A stretch of DNA of 64,000 nt, taken from assembly GCF_027923545.1 (NCBI RefSeq), contig NZ_BROH01000007.1, forward strand, positions 124,001 to 188,000, written 5' to 3'. This stretch comes from Sinisalibacter aestuarii. GTDB taxonomy: Bacteria; Pseudomonadota; Alphaproteobacteria; Rhodobacterales; Rhodobacteraceae. A program made the position numbers and the translations under genes. Shown here one piece after another: positions 44,113 through 54,517 of the stretch (within the stretch, counting starts at the first letter, position 1; the number at the start of each line of letters is the position of its first letter). Below the pieces are notes generated by a model. That model searched no databases, was not told the DNA's origin, and saw only the letters and a list, made by a program, of their open reading frames with translations.

Positions 44113-44957
44113 TCAGCCTTTGAGCCGCGCCGCGTGCCAGCCGAGATGGTCTGCCATGAAGCTGGAGATGAAGTAATAGGAGTGGTCATACCCCTCCTGC
44201 ATCCGCAGGGTGAGGTCGATCCCGGCGGCGGCGCAGGCATCGGCGAGGCGTTGCGGGCGTAGTTGTTCGGCGAGGAACCCGTCCGCCGTGCCCTGATCGA
44301 CGAGGATTTCGGGCAGGCGCGCGCCGGCTTCGATCAGCCCGCAGGCATCGTACTGGGCCCAGGCGGTGCGGTCGGGGCCGAGATAGCGGGCAAAGGCCTT
44401 CTCGCCCCAGGGCACCTCGGAGGGGGCCACGATGGGGGCGAAGGCCGAGACGGCGCGAAAGCGGCCGGGATTGCGCAGGCTCACGGTCAGCGCGCCGTGG
44501 CCGCCCATCGAATGGCCCATGATCGACTGGCGCGCCATGTCGGCGGGGAAGGCCTCGGCGATCAGCGCCGGCAGCTCGTCTTCGATATAGTGGCGCATCC
44601 GGTAATGGGCGCTAAAGGGGGCTTCGGTCGCGTCGAGGTAGAAGCCCGCGCCGAGGCCGAAATCGTAAGCGCCGTCGGGGTCGTCGGCCACGCCGTCGCC
44701 GCGCGGCGAGGTGTCGGGGGCGACGAAGATCAGCCCGTGTTCGGCGCAGGCGGCGCGGAACTCGCCCTTCTCGGTCACGTTCGCTTGCGTGCAGGTGAGG
44801 CCGGAGAGATACCAGACCACCGGCAGCTTTGCCCCCGGCGCATGGTCGGGCACGAAGACGGAAAACTCCATCTCTGTCCCGGTCGCGGCGGAGGCATGGC
44901 GGTAGACGCCCTGCACCCCGCCATGCGCCTTCGAGGCCGAGACCTGCGCAAGCGCCA

Positions 44958-44958
<1 letters not shown>
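44113..44958 (-). CDS. fghA: S-formylglutathione hydrolase
   Basis: FghA splits S-formylglutathione into formate and glutathione, the second step of glutathione-dependent formaldehyde oxidation. The 281-residue esterase-D-type protein has the nucleophile elbow GHSMGGHGALT, the catalytic Asp region LVDQGTADGF and the His in YDHSYYFISSF. It overlaps the adhC stop by one base, so both are translated from one minus-strand transcript. The formate produced can enter the fhs-folD module at 15-18.6 kb. Confidence 0.96.
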
Positions 44959-46067
<1,109 letters not shown>

Positions 46068-46136
46068 CGGGCATCTCCCTGGTAACTGAATTCGGGGCAA
46101 GATACGCGGGCCTGCGACAATCTGTCCAACGAAACC

Positions 46137-47081
46137 CTAGCGGTGTGTGAGAAAAAGCTGCGCGCTTTCGGCATGGAAGCGGTCGCGCACGGGGGCGCGT
46201 TCCATCATGATCTCGTGCTCCGCGCCCTCGATCAGCTCAAGCCGCCCGCCGGGCCAGCGGCGCATCAGACGCTTGACCGGGCCGGGTTCGACGATCCGTT
46301 CGCCGGTGCCGAGGAAGGTGAGCGCGGGCAGGTTCGGCGGCGCGAGGCGCCTCAGCGCGCGGGTTTCGAAGAGTGCCGCGCGCAGCCAGCGGATGGTGGG
46401 GCCGCCAAGGGTGAGATCGGGGTAGGTGTCGAGCTGGGCGCGCATGAAATCCCACATCGCGCGGTCGGTGGTGAGATCGTTGCCCTCGAACGGATCGGCG
46501 TAGAGCGCGTGGTCGAGATCGGTGCGCGGGGTGAGCTTGCGGCCGATCGGGGGCAGGGGGGCGGCCAGAGCACTCAGCCAGGCAAGCGGGCGCTCCCACG
46601 TCTCCATCTGCATCCCCCACATCGGGGCCGAGAAGGCGACGGCGCGCACATCGAGCCCTTCATGCAGCGCGCGCAGGCCGATGCAGCCGCCCATCGAATG
46701 GGCGACGAGAAACCGGGGGCGGGGCAGATCGAGCGCGCGGGCCAGATCGAGCGCGGCGGCAAGGTCGGTCTGGTATTCGGCAAAGTCGATCACATGGCCA
46801 AGGCGCCGGTCTTCCATCGCGCGCGCGGTCAGCCCTTGTCCGCGCCAGTCGAGCGTGAGGGTGGCGAAGCCCTGCGAGGCATAGGCGCGCGCGGAGGGGC
46901 CGTATTTTTCGATATATTCGGTGCGGCCGGGAAACAGCAGCACCGTGCCCTGCGTCGCGATGCCCTCGGGCACCGGCCAGACGGCGACGCGGATGCGCAT
47001 GCCGTCGCGCGTGTTGCACCACCAGGCTTGGCCGCCCGGCGGTGCATCGGCCACGTCCTCGTAATAGGGCGCGGCCTCCAT
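46137..47081 (-). CDS. Alpha/beta hydrolase, lysophospholipase-like (PldB type)
   Basis: A 314-residue alpha/beta hydrolase with no signal peptide. It has the oxyanion region LLFPGRTEYIEKYG, typical of monoglyceride lipase or PldB-like lysophospholipases, the nucleophile elbow VAHSMGGCIGLRAL at about residue 134, and a C-terminal GAEHEIMMERAPVRD with the catalytic His. Substrate probably a lysolipid or monoacylglycerol. Two bases separate it from the SCP2 gene upstream, so the two likely form a lipid-handling operon. Confidence 0.88.
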   Translation of the reverse strand: MEAAPYYEDVADAPPGGQAWWCNTRDGMRIRVAVWPVPEGIATQGTVLLFPGRTEYIEKYGPSARAYASQGFATLTLDWRGQGLTARAMEDRRLGHVIDFAEYQTDLAAALDLARALDLPRPRFLVAHSMGGCIGLRALHEGLDVRAVAFSAPMWGMQMETWERPLAWLSALAAPLPPIGRKLTPRTDLDHALYADPFEGNDLTTDRAMWDFMRAQLDTYPDLTLGGPTIRWLRAALFETRALRRLAPPNLPALTFLGTGERIVEPGPVKRLMRRWPGGRLELIEGAEHEIMMERAPVRDRFHAESAQLFLTHR

Positions 47082-47083
47082 GG

Positions 47084-47374
47084 TCAGGCGAGCAGGCCGC
47101 CGAGGCGCATCGCCGCGCCCATGTCGCCGTCCACCGAGAGTTTGCCCGACATGAAGGCGGCGGTGGGGTTCAGATCGCCGCCGAGCATGGATTCGAACAC
47201 GTCCGGCGAGGCGGTCAGGGTCACGTCGGCCTCGTCGTCGCCCGCGCGGGCGCCGGCGCCGTCGACCATGATCGCGCCGACACCGTCGAGCACGAATTTC
47301 GCCACGGCGTCGAAACCGCTGCCGCCAAGTTTTTCGTTCAGCGCGGCAACCGCCGCTTCGATTACATCGCTCAT
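47084..47374 (-). CDS. SCP2 sterol-binding domain protein
   Basis: A 96-residue protein consisting of one SCP2 domain, a small fold that binds lipids or fatty acyl chains. The end pattern NPTAAFMSGKLSVDGDMGAAMRLGGLL is diagnostic. The gene precedes the lysophospholipase-like gene by 2 nt. It may present lipids to the hydrolase or carry them in the cytoplasm; no direct evidence. Confidence 0.92.
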   Translation of the reverse strand: MSDVIEAAVAALNEKLGGSGFDAVAKFVLDGVGAIMVDGAGARAGDDEADVTLTASPDVFESMLGGDLNPTAAFMSGKLSVDGDMGAAMRLGGLLA

Positions 47375-47522
47375 CTCAGGCTCCCTTGCGAGATCATCGG
47401 GTTCGGCGCGACCTTAACGTCTGGCGCGGCGGCGCGGAACCGCAATTGCGGAAAGTGACGCAAGGATATCGCCCACGCGAAGGTGATGGGCAAACCGGGG
47501 GTGCTTGCGCTAGGCTCGGCGC

Positions 47523-48074
47523 ATGGCACGGTTTGCAGTTCTCTTCGCGGTCTTTCTCGGCCTCGCCGCCCCGGCGCTGGCTGAGGATGGCGACGAGCTG
47601 GACCGGCTGTTCGAGGCGCTTCGTGGCGACGAGACGGGCGATGCGGCCCACTGGGCGCGGATCGAGGACCGGATCTGGGATCTGTGGTCGCGCTCCGGGT
47701 CAGCGGCGATGGATTATCTCTTGGAGCGCGGGCGCGAGGCGCTGGCCGCCGACCAGTTCGATGCCGCCATCGAGCATCTGACCGCGCTGGTGGACAATGC
47801 GCCCGACTTCGCCGAGGGCTACAATGCGCGGGCGACCGCCTATTATCAGGCCGGGCTGGTCGGCCCGGCCATGGCCGATATCGCCAGGGTGCTCACGCTG
47901 GAGCCGCGCCATTTCGGGGCGCTGACCGGGCTTGGTCTGATCCTTGAGGAAACCGGCGATGCCGAGGGCGCAGTGCGTGCCTATGGGGCCGCGCTTGCTA
48001 TACATCCCCACCAGCCCGATCTAAGAGAGGCGATGGAACGCCTTGATGAAGAGCTTCAGGGCGAAACGATCTGA
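47523..48074 (+). CDS. Periplasmic TPR-repeat protein
   Basis: A 183-residue protein with a signal peptide (MARFAVLFAVFLGLAAPALA, cut before ED) and TPR repeats from about residue 62: AREALAADQFDAAIEHLTAL, then AEGYNARATAYYQAG and a third repeat ending with AALAIHPHQPD. TPR proteins act as scaffolds; no partner can be named. Common in Rhodobacteraceae next to the Suv3-like helicase, which starts 18 nt downstream. Confidence 0.85.
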   Translation: MARFAVLFAVFLGLAAPALAEDGDELDRLFEALRGDETGDAAHWARIEDRIWDLWSRSGSAAMDYLLERGREALAADQFDAAIEHLTALVDNAPDFAEGYNARATAYYQAGLVGPAMADIARVLTLEPRHFGALTGLGLILEETGDAEGAVRAYGAALAIHPHQPDLREAMERLDEELQGETI

Positions 48075-48092
48075 CCTCGGGCAGGAGGCGGC

Positions 48093-51014
48093 ATGTCGCG
48101 GATCACCGCGGTTCTGGGCCCCACGAATACGGGCAAGACCCACTATGCCATAGAGCGGATGCTCGGCTACCGCAGCGGCGTGATCGGCCTGCCGCTGCGG
48201 CTATTGGCGCGCGAGGTCTATGACCGGATCGTTGAGGTGCGGGGGCCGGGCGTGGTGGCGCTGGTCACCGGCGAAGAGCGGATCGTGCCCGACCGGGTGC
48301 AATACTGGGTCTGCACCGTCGAGGCGATGCCGGAGGGGCTGGGCACCGATTTTCTGGCCGTCGACGAGATCCAGCTTTGCGCCGATCCCGAGCGCGGGCA
48401 TGTGTTCACCGACCGGCTGCTGAAAGCGCGCGGCACCCATGAGACGCTGTTTCTCGGCGCCGAGACGATGCGCGGGGCGATTGCCGCTTTGGTGCCGGGG
48501 GCGCAGTTCATGCGGCGCGAGCGGTTCAGCGCGCTTGGCTATGCCGGATCGAAGAAGACGAGCCGGATGCCGCCACGTAGTGCTATCGTCGGGTTTTCAG
48601 TGGATAATCTCTATGCCATCGCCGAGTTGATGCGCCGTCAGAAGGGTGGCGTGGCGGTGGTGATGGGCGCGCTCAGCCCGCGCACCCGCAATGCGCAGGT
48701 GGCGATGTATCAAAACGGCGACGTGGATTACCTCGTTGCCACCGACGCGATCGGCATGGGGCTGAACCTCGACGTGAACCACGTCGCTTTTTCGGCGCTT
48801 TCTAAGTTCGACGGGCGGCGGATGCGGCGGCTCGCGCCCAACGAGCTGGCGCAGATCGCGGGCCGGGCGGGGCGCTATCGCTCGGATGGTACCTTTGGCG
48901 TGACGGGCGAGGCGCCGCCGCTGGAGGCGGAGGTGATCGCCGCCATCGAGGAGCACCGCTTTACGCCGCTCAAAAAGCTCAACTGGCGCAATTCCGATCT
49001 GACCTTCGGCACCGTCGATGCGCTGATCCGCACGCTTGAGCAGAGCCCTGACGACGAATGGCTGGTCAAGGCGCGCGAGGCCGATGACCTGATGGCGCTG
49101 AAGGCGCTGGCCGAAGATGACGTGATCCGCGCCCGCGCCTCCGACGGCCCCTCGGTGCGGCTCTTGTGGGATGTGTGCCGCATCCCCGATTTTCGTGGCA
49201 TCAGCCATGCCGAACATGCAAGCCTGCTGGCGAAGATCTACAGCGATCTGCACGAGCACGGGCAGGTGCCCGAAGACTGGTTTGCCGGGCATGTGGCCCG
49301 GATCGACCGGCCGGCCGGCGATATTGACACGCTGTCGAAACGTTTGGCCTATATCCGGACGTGGACATATGTCGCGCAAAGGAATGGCTGGCTGGCCGAT
49401 GTTGACCATTGGCGTGGCGAGACACGTGCGGTAGAAGACCGCCTGTCGGATGCGCTTCACGCCGCGCTGACGCAGAGATTTGTTGACCGGCGGACCAGCG
49501 TGCTGCTCCGGCGGTTGAAGCAGAAGGAGAGCCTTGTGGCCGAGGTGAACGACAAGGGCGAAGTGACGGTGGAAGGCGAAGCGCTGGGCCGTCTTGAAGG
49601 GTTTCGGTTCCGGCAGGATGCGTCGGCAAGTCCGGAAGAGGCCAAGACCCTGCGCGCCGCCGCGGTGAGCGCGCTGGCGCCGGAATTCTCGCTGCGCGCC
49701 GACCGGTTCTACAACGCGCCCGATACCGAGCTGGATTTCACCGAGCAGGGCGGGCTGATGTGGGGCGAACACGCAATCGGCAAGCTGGTGAAGGGCGACG
49801 ATGCGCTCAAGCCGCGCGTCGAGGCCTTTGTCGACGAGGAGGCCGGCACCGAGGTGGCCGAGAAGGTGGCCCGCCGGCTGCAGCATTTCATCGACCGCAA
49901 GGTGGCCGCGCTGTTCGAGCCGCTTGTCACGATCCAGAAGGACGAGGGGCTGACCGGGCTGGCGCGCGGCTTCGGCTTCCAGCTTGTCGAGGCGATGGGG
50001 ATCCTCCCGCGCGACAAGGTGGCGCAGGACGTGAAGGCGCTCGATCAGGATGCGCGCGGGCTCTTGCGCAAGCATGGCGTGCGCTTTGGCCAGTTCACCA
50101 TTTTCCTGCCCGCGCTGCTCAAGCCCGCACCGACGCGGCTCAGGCTGGTGCTTTGGGGGCTGACGAGCGGCGCGGCGGAATTCGCCGAGGCGCCGCCGGC
50201 GGGGCTGGTGACGATCCCGGTCGTCGACGGGATCGACCACGAGGTCTATGCGCTGTCGGGCTATCGTCCCGCCGGCGCGCGGGCGATCCGCATCGACATG
50301 CTGGAGCGGCTGGCCGACCAGTTGCGCGCGCAGGACAGCCGGGGCGGCTTCGAGGCCAACCCCGACATGCTGTCGATCACCGGCATGACGCTGGAGCAAT
50401 TCGCCGATCTGATGCAGGGCCTTGGCTACAAGGCCGACCGGGGCGAGCGCGCCAAGACCAAGCCTGCCGATCACGATGCCGGTTCCACCGGCTATTCGGA
50501 AGCCGAGGCCCAGCCCTGGGCCGACCGTCCGCCGGAGCCGCATCCGGGCGAACATGGCGTGAGCGAGGTCGAGGCGATCCCCGAGGCCGATGGTGCAGGC
50601 CATTCCAAACATCTGCATGTCGACCATCTGGAAGGCTCCGGCTTTTCCTCGGTCGAGGCGCAGCCGGATGTGGACGACGATGACGAAACCGAGCCGCATC
50701 CCGGCGCGCAGGGCGTCAGCGAGGCCGAGACCAATATCGGGCCGGGCGACGGGCCGGAAGTATTTTTCACCTTCACCTGGGGCGGTTTTGGCATGCGCCA
50801 GGGCGGTGGCGGCGGTGGCCGGGGCGGCAAGCCGCGCGGCCAGCAGAGCGGCGGTGGCGCCAAGGGCGGCAAACCGCGCCGGCCCAAGGGCGGCCCGAAG
50901 GGCGGTGGCGGTAAGGCACAGAACTTCGAAGCCCGTCCGCCACGCAAGGAAAAGGCCATCGACCCCGACAACCCCTTCGCCGCGGCGCTGATGGGGCTGA
51001 AGGACAAGAAGTAG
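48093..51014 (+). CDS. Suv3-like DEAD/DEAH-box RNA helicase with repeat-containing tail
   Basis: A 973-residue helicase. The N-terminal core has Walker A GPTNTGKTHYAIERML at about residue 8, the DEIQ Walker B in AVDEIQLCADPERGH, and helicase motif VI (QIAGRAGRYRSDG), all resembling mitochondrial Suv3, which works with RNases on RNA. Central residues 300-780 are a family-specific region. The tail holds four short SEAEAQP-like repeats (about 805-890) alternating with EPHPG, and then a Gly/Lys/Arg-rich RNA-binding end. Start MSRITAVLG preceded by GGGCAGGAGG. Confidence 0.85.
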   Translation: MSRITAVLGPTNTGKTHYAIERMLGYRSGVIGLPLRLLAREVYDRIVEVRGPGVVALVTGEERIVPDRVQYWVCTVEAMPEGLGTDFLAVDEIQLCADPERGHVFTDRLLKARGTHETLFLGAETMRGAIAALVPGAQFMRRERFSALGYAGSKKTSRMPPRSAIVGFSVDNLYAIAELMRRQKGGVAVVMGALSPRTRNAQVAMYQNGDVDYLVATDAIGMGLNLDVNHVAFSALSKFDGRRMRRLAPNELAQIAGRAGRYRSDGTFGVTGEAPPLEAEVIAAIEEHRFTPLKKLNWRNSDLTFGTVDALIRTLEQSPDDEWLVKAREADDLMALKALAEDDVIRARASDGPSVRLLWDVCRIPDFRGISHAEHASLLAKIYSDLHEHGQVPEDWFAGHVARIDRPAGDIDTLSKRLAYIRTWTYVAQRNGWLADVDHWRGETRAVEDRLSDALHAALTQRFVDRRTSVLLRRLKQKESLVAEVNDKGEVTVEGEALGRLEGFRFRQDASASPEEAKTLRAAAVSALAPEFSLRADRFYNAPDTELDFTEQGGLMWGEHAIGKLVKGDDALKPRVEAFVDEEAGTEVAEKVARRLQHFIDRKVAALFEPLVTIQKDEGLTGLARGFGFQLVEAMGILPRDKVAQDVKALDQDARGLLRKHGVRFGQFTIFLPALLKPAPTRLRLVLWGLTSGAAEFAEAPPAGLVTIPVVDGIDHEVYALSGYRPAGARAIRIDMLERLADQLRAQDSRGGFEANPDMLSITGMTLEQFADLMQGLGYKADRGERAKTKPADHDAGSTGYSEAEAQPWADRPPEPHPGEHGVSEVEAIPEADGAGHSKHLHVDHLEGSGFSSVEAQPDVDDDDETEPHPGAQGVSEAETNIGPGDGPEVFFTFTWGGFGMRQGGGGGGRGGKPRGQQSGGGAKGGKPRRPKGGPKGGGGKAQNFEARPPRKEKAIDPDNPFAAALMGLKDKK

Positions 51015-51410
51015 GTGGCGCAGGCTCCCGCCGAGCCGAAAACGCCGCGCGCCACGATGCGCGCCGACAAGTGGCTGTGGCATGCGCGTTTCTTCAAGAC
51101 GCGGGGGCTGGCGGCCAAAGTGATCTCGGGCGGGCATCTGCGGGTGAATGCCGCGAAGGTGCACAAGCCGGCGCAATCGGTGGGGCCGGGCGATGTGCTG
51201 ACCTTTCCGCAAGGCCGCCGCATCCGGGTGGTGAAGGTGCTGGGCCTGAGCGCGCGGCGCGGCCCGGCGTCAGAGGCGCAGACGCTTTACGAAGACCTCT
51301 CGCCGCCGTCCGATCCTGCCCCTGCCGCCCCGCGCTACGAGGGCAAGGGCAGGCCGAGTGGGAAAGATCGTCGCAACGCCCGGCTTTTTGATCCCTCTCA
51401 GCTTGAATGA
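51015..51410 (+). CDS. S4-domain RNA-binding protein (HslR-like)
   Basis: A 131-residue protein with one S4 domain (MRADKWLWHARFFKTRGLA, VISGGHLRVNAAKVHKPAQ), like heat-shock protein HslR that recycles stalled 50S subunits. It begins with a GTG directly after the helicase stop; an ATG at 51057 would drop 14 residues but has no ribosome site, so coupling from the helicase favours the GTG. The C terminus is Lys/Arg-rich. Likely one operon with the helicase. Confidence 0.85.
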   Translation: MAQAPAEPKTPRATMRADKWLWHARFFKTRGLAAKVISGGHLRVNAAKVHKPAQSVGPGDVLTFPQGRRIRVVKVLGLSARRGPASEAQTLYEDLSPPSDPAPAAPRYEGKGRPSGKDRRNARLFDPSQLE

Positions 51411-51461
51411 TCCGGTCAAGCCGGTTAGCTAAACTTGAGTCAACGGCTTTCGGGGTGACCC

Positions 51462-51794
51462 ATGACCTATATCGTCAACGACAAATGCATCGCCTGCAAA
51501 TACACCGACTGCGTGGAAGTTTGCCCCGTGGATTGCTTCTACGAGGGCGAGAACATGTTGGTGATTCACCCGGACGAATGCATTGATTGCGGCGTCTGCG
51601 AGCCGGAATGCCCGGCGGACGCGATTCGCCCCGATACCGAGCCGGAAGCCGCCGCCTGGGTCGAGTTCAACCGCAAATATGCGGAGATGTGGCCGGTCAT
51701 CGTGTCGAAGAAAGACCCGCTGCCCGAGGCCGAGGAGCGTGACGGCGAAGATGGTAAGCTGGAGAAGTACTTCTCCGAGAAAGCCGGCGGCTGA
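51462..51794 (+). CDS. fdxA: 7Fe ferredoxin FdxA
   Basis: A 110-residue ferredoxin binding one 3Fe-4S and one 4Fe-4S cluster. Cluster Cys are in [18 protein letters not shown] and [15 protein letters not shown]. The C-terminal extension of about 50 residues is typical of the Rhodobacter/Azotobacter FdxA type, which serves as a low-potential electron carrier. The ribosome site is weak (GGGG). It is followed by a 277-nt gap before carD. Confidence 0.95.
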   Translation: MTYIVNDKCIACKYTDCVEVCPVDCFYEGENMLVIHPDECIDCGVCEPECPADAIRPDTEPEAAAWVEFNRKYAEMWPVIVSKKDPLPEAEERDGEDGKLEKYFSEKAGG

Positions 51795-51870
51795 GGCGGA
51801 GCATGGTGCGGGGCCGGCGCCGAAACTGGCCGACAGACCGGAGCGGCGCTTGCCGCGCTGCAGCGGTGTT

Positions 51871-51899
51871 TTGATTCTCCGGTGATTCTGTGTTATATT
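51871..51899 (+). promoter_or_regulatory. Sigma-70-type promoter before carD
   Basis: TTGATT at 51871-51876 and TATATT at 51894-51899 are spaced by exactly 17 bp, the best promoter match in the window. The start point would be near 51906, giving a leader of about 166 nt before carD. Confidence 0.65.
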
Positions 51900-51905
51900 C
51901 CATTC

Positions 51906-52019
51906 TCGGTATGGAACCGGAGGCCTGAGCGCGTTGGTTGGGGCTGCACCATTTGGCGCGCATAAACACTGGAAGATGAAAATGTATGAGTGGCAGGCCA
52001 GGCCCGCCACCGGTTTTTT
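51906..52019 (+). ncRNA. Possible small RNA or attenuated leader of carD
   Basis: A strong promoter is followed about 85 nt later by a hairpin plus T run, with no gene of normal size between. The transcript of about 114 nt could be an sRNA or a leader in which readthrough into carD is controlled. A 15-codon reading frame at 51976-52023 (MKMYEWQARPATGFF) spans the hairpin, as in leader-peptide attenuators. Confidence 0.4.
51990..52019 (+). terminator. Terminator-like hairpin in the carD leader
   Basis: GTGGC at 51990-51994 pairs with GCCAC at 52006-52010 with further inner GC pairs, and six T residues follow at 52014-52019. It is 52 nt before the carD start, so it should either end the fdxA/sRNA transcript or attenuate carD. 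Confidence 0.5.
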
Positions 52020-52071
52020 CTGACGCCTGTGATCCTGGCTGTCCGGGAATTGCAAAAGGACAAATAAACAT

Positions 52072-52581
52072 ATGAGCAAGGCCAAAAAGCTGGATTTCCG
52101 CCCTAATGAGTTCGTCGTCTATCCTGCGCATGGGGTGGGCAGGATCATCTCGATCGAGGAGCAGGAAATCGCAGGTCTTTCGCTTGAGCTGTTCGTGATC
52201 TCGTTCGAAAAAGACAAGATGACCCTGCGGGTGCCGACCAACAAGGCGACCGAGGTGGGGATGCGTGGGCTGTCGAGCCCCGATATCGTTTCGAAGGCGA
52301 TGGACACGCTCAAGGGCAAGGCGCGGGTGAAGCGGGCCATGTGGTCGCGCCGTGCGCAGGAATACGAACAGAAGATCAACTCGGGCGATCTGATCTCGAT
52401 CGCCGAAGTGGTGCGCGACCTTCACCGCAACGACGATCAGCGCGAGCAGAGCTATTCCGAGCGCCAGCTTTACGAAGCGGCGCTGGAGCGGCTGACGCGC
52501 GAAGTGGCTGCCGTGGCCGGTGGCGACGAGATTGCGGCGCAGAAGAAGGTCGATGACGTGCTGACCTCGCGCGCCGCCTGA
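52072..52581 (+). CDS. carD: CarD family transcriptional regulator
   Basis: CarD binds the RNA polymerase beta subunit and stabilises open promoter complexes, notably at rRNA promoters. The 169-residue protein has the Tudor-like RNAP-interaction domain at the N terminus (DFRPNEFVVYPAHGVGRI) and a C-terminal helical DNA-binding domain. AAAAGGA precedes the start. In Rhodobacter CarD is needed for full expression at most promoters that lack a T at -7. It ends in a clean terminator. Confidence 0.94.
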   Translation: MSKAKKLDFRPNEFVVYPAHGVGRIISIEEQEIAGLSLELFVISFEKDKMTLRVPTNKATEVGMRGLSSPDIVSKAMDTLKGKARVKRAMWSRRAQEYEQKINSGDLISIAEVVRDLHRNDDQREQSYSERQLYEAALERLTREVAAVAGGDEIAAQKKVDDVLTSRAA

Positions 52582-52601
52582 CCGGCCCCGGACAGGGATA
52601 G

Positions 52602-52630
52602 AAACCGCCGTCCTTTGGGACGGCGGTTTT
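52602..52630 (+). terminator. Intrinsic terminator after carD
   Basis: A 12-bp perfect stem (aaaccgccgtcc with ggacggcggttt, loop tttg) ends in T residues, 20 nt past the carD stop. Confidence 0.85.
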
Positions 52631-52662
52631 CGTTTGAGCCGCGTTCCTGGCAGAGGTCCGGG

Positions 52663-53418
52663 CTACAGCGCCGAAGCGAGGGCCGCGAGTGCGGCGATCT
52701 CTCCAAGCTGCTGGCTTGCGCCGAGGATGTCGCCGGTCTGCCCGCCAATGCGGGCTCTGGCGAGTGCGGCAATGGCGATCCCGGCAAGCGCCACCCAGAA
52801 CAGCGGCGCGAGCATCGCCCAGCCGACCGCGAGCAGGGCCAGCAGCGCGGCGAGAGCAACGGCGAGCGTGGCGGTGGCCTGATCGGGCGCGCCGACATGC
52901 GACGAAAGGCCGGAGCCGCGCGCATTGGGCAGGGCGGCGGCGAGCACCGCCATTGGCGCGCGCGACAGGGCGGCGGCGGCGATCAGCGGGGCAAAGAGCC
53001 AGCCCGCGCCAATGAGCGCGCTGAGTGCCGACCAGCGCAGCAGCAGCGACAGCCCGAGCGCCAGCACGCCATAGGAGCCGATATGACTGTCTTTCATGAT
53101 GTCGAGCCGCCGGGCAGGATCATGGCCGCCCCAGAGCCCGTCGGCGCTGTCGGCAAGCCCGTCTTCATGCAACGCGCCGGTGGCGGCGATCTGTGCGGCG
53201 AGCACCAGCCCGGCGGCAACGCCCACCGGCACGCCGAAGGCGAGGGCGATCCAGCCGGCCAGACCGGCGATCAGGGCCACGGCCAGCCCGGCCAACGGCC
53301 AGGCCCAGGCGGCAGCGGCGCCGCGGGGCGGGCCGGCGCGGACTGGCAGGCGGGTGAGCAGGGCGAGGGCTTCGGCGATGTCGCCGGGGCGGGCGAGGTC
53401 GGGTTTCGGGTCTGACAT
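52663..53418 (-). CDS. cobS: Adenosylcobinamide-GDP ribazoletransferase (cobalamin 5'-phosphate synthase)
   Basis: The last step of vitamin B12 assembly, joining adenosylcobinamide-GDP with alpha-ribazole in the inner membrane. The 251-residue protein has about six membrane helices and the family motif [20 protein letters not shown] with acidic metal ligands, then [12 protein letters not shown]. It is divergent from cobT with 73 nt between starts. I see no cobalamin riboswitch in that gap. Confidence 0.95.
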   Translation of the reverse strand: MSDPKPDLARPGDIAEALALLTRLPVRAGPPRGAAAAWAWPLAGLAVALIAGLAGWIALAFGVPVGVAAGLVLAAQIAATGALHEDGLADSADGLWGGHDPARRLDIMKDSHIGSYGVLALGLSLLLRWSALSALIGAGWLFAPLIAAAALSRAPMAVLAAALPNARGSGLSSHVGAPDQATATLAVALAALLALLAVGWAMLAPLFWVALAGIAIAALARARIGGQTGDILGASQQLGEIAALAALASAL

Positions 53419-53491
53419 GGCGGTTTCCGGTTTTGCCTTTCCGTCTCATTCGGTAATGGGGACGGACGGTTGGTTCAACAGGAGACATGTG

Positions 53492-54511
53492 ATGGCGCAG
53501 GCCCCGTTTTCGACCATTGAGGCGTTTCGCGCGCTTCTGAGCGATGCGCCCGGCGCGGACGAGGCGGCACGGGCCGGGGCGGCGGCGCGCAATGGTCAGC
53601 TGACCAAGCCACCGGGGGCGCTGGGGCGGCTGGAAGATCTGGCGATCTGGTATGCGGGCTGGCGTGGTGACGCGCGGCCGCAGATTGATGCGCCGCAGGT
53701 CATTGTTTTTGCTGGCAATCATGGCGTGACCGCGCGCGGGGTTTCGGCCTTTCCCGCCGAGGTGACGGTGCAGATGGTGGCGAATTTCAACGCCGGGGGG
53801 GCGGCGATCAACCAACTGGCCAAGGCGTTCGGCGCGACGATGGATGTGGTGGCGCTGGAGCTTGACCGGCCGACGGCGGATTTTACCCAAGGTGCGGCGA
53901 TGAGTGAGGCGGAGCTGGTGGCGGCGCTCGCCGCGGGCTGGGTGGCGGTCGATCCGCGCGCCGATCTGCTGGTGACCGGCGAGATGGGCATCGGCAACAC
54001 CACCTCCGCTGCCGCGCTGGCCCATGCGCTGTTTGGCGGTGCGCCGGAGGATTGGGTGGGCCGCGGCACCGGGGTGGACGATACCGGGCTTGCGCTGAAG
54101 GCGGGTGTGGTGGCCGAGGGGCTTGCCGCCAATCCGGGTGCAGTGGGTGACCCGCTGGAGGCGTTGCGCTGCCTTGGCGGGCGAGAACTGGCGGCGATGG
54201 CGGGGGCGATTGCCCGCGCCCGCATCGAGCGGATTCCGGTGATCCTGGATGGGTTCATCTGCAGCACGGCGGCCGCCACGCTGGAGCGGGCGGTGCCGGG
54301 GGCGCTGGATCATGCGGTGGCCGGACATGTCTCGCAAGAGCCGGGCCATGGGCGGGTGCTGGGCGCGCTCGGCAAGGCGCCGCTTCTGTCGCTGGGGATG
54401 CGGCTGGGCGAGGGCTCGGGCGCGGCGCTGGCGATCGGTGTGCTCAGGGGCGCGGTCGCCTGCCATTCCGGCATGGCGACCTTCGCGGAAGCGGGCGTGT
54501 CGGACGGTTGA
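53492..54511 (+). CDS. cobT: Nicotinate-nucleotide--dimethylbenzimidazole phosphoribosyltransferase
   Basis: CobT makes alpha-ribazole phosphate from nicotinate mononucleotide and dimethylbenzimidazole, activating the lower ligand of B12. The 339-residue protein shows [15 protein letters not shown] (substrate site), [34 protein letters not shown] and the C-terminal [12 protein letters not shown]. Start at 53492 follows GGAGA at 6 nt. It acts just upstream of CobS, and the two genes are arranged divergently. Confidence 0.95.
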   Translation: MAQAPFSTIEAFRALLSDAPGADEAARAGAAARNGQLTKPPGALGRLEDLAIWYAGWRGDARPQIDAPQVIVFAGNHGVTARGVSAFPAEVTVQMVANFNAGGAAINQLAKAFGATMDVVALELDRPTADFTQGAAMSEAELVAALAAGWVAVDPRADLLVTGEMGIGNTTSAAALAHALFGGAPEDWVGRGTGVDDTGLALKAGVVAEGLAANPGAVGDPLEALRCLGGRELAAMAGAIARARIERIPVILDGFICSTAAATLERAVPGALDHAVAGHVSQEPGHGRVLGALGKAPLLSLGMRLGEGSGAALAIGVLRGAVACHSGMATFAEAGVSDG

Positions 54512-54517
54512 AACGCT

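Noticed and set aside
53419-53491. Cobalamin riboswitch between cobS and cobT
   Set aside because: The gap is only 73 nt and no B12-box-like sequence is seen.
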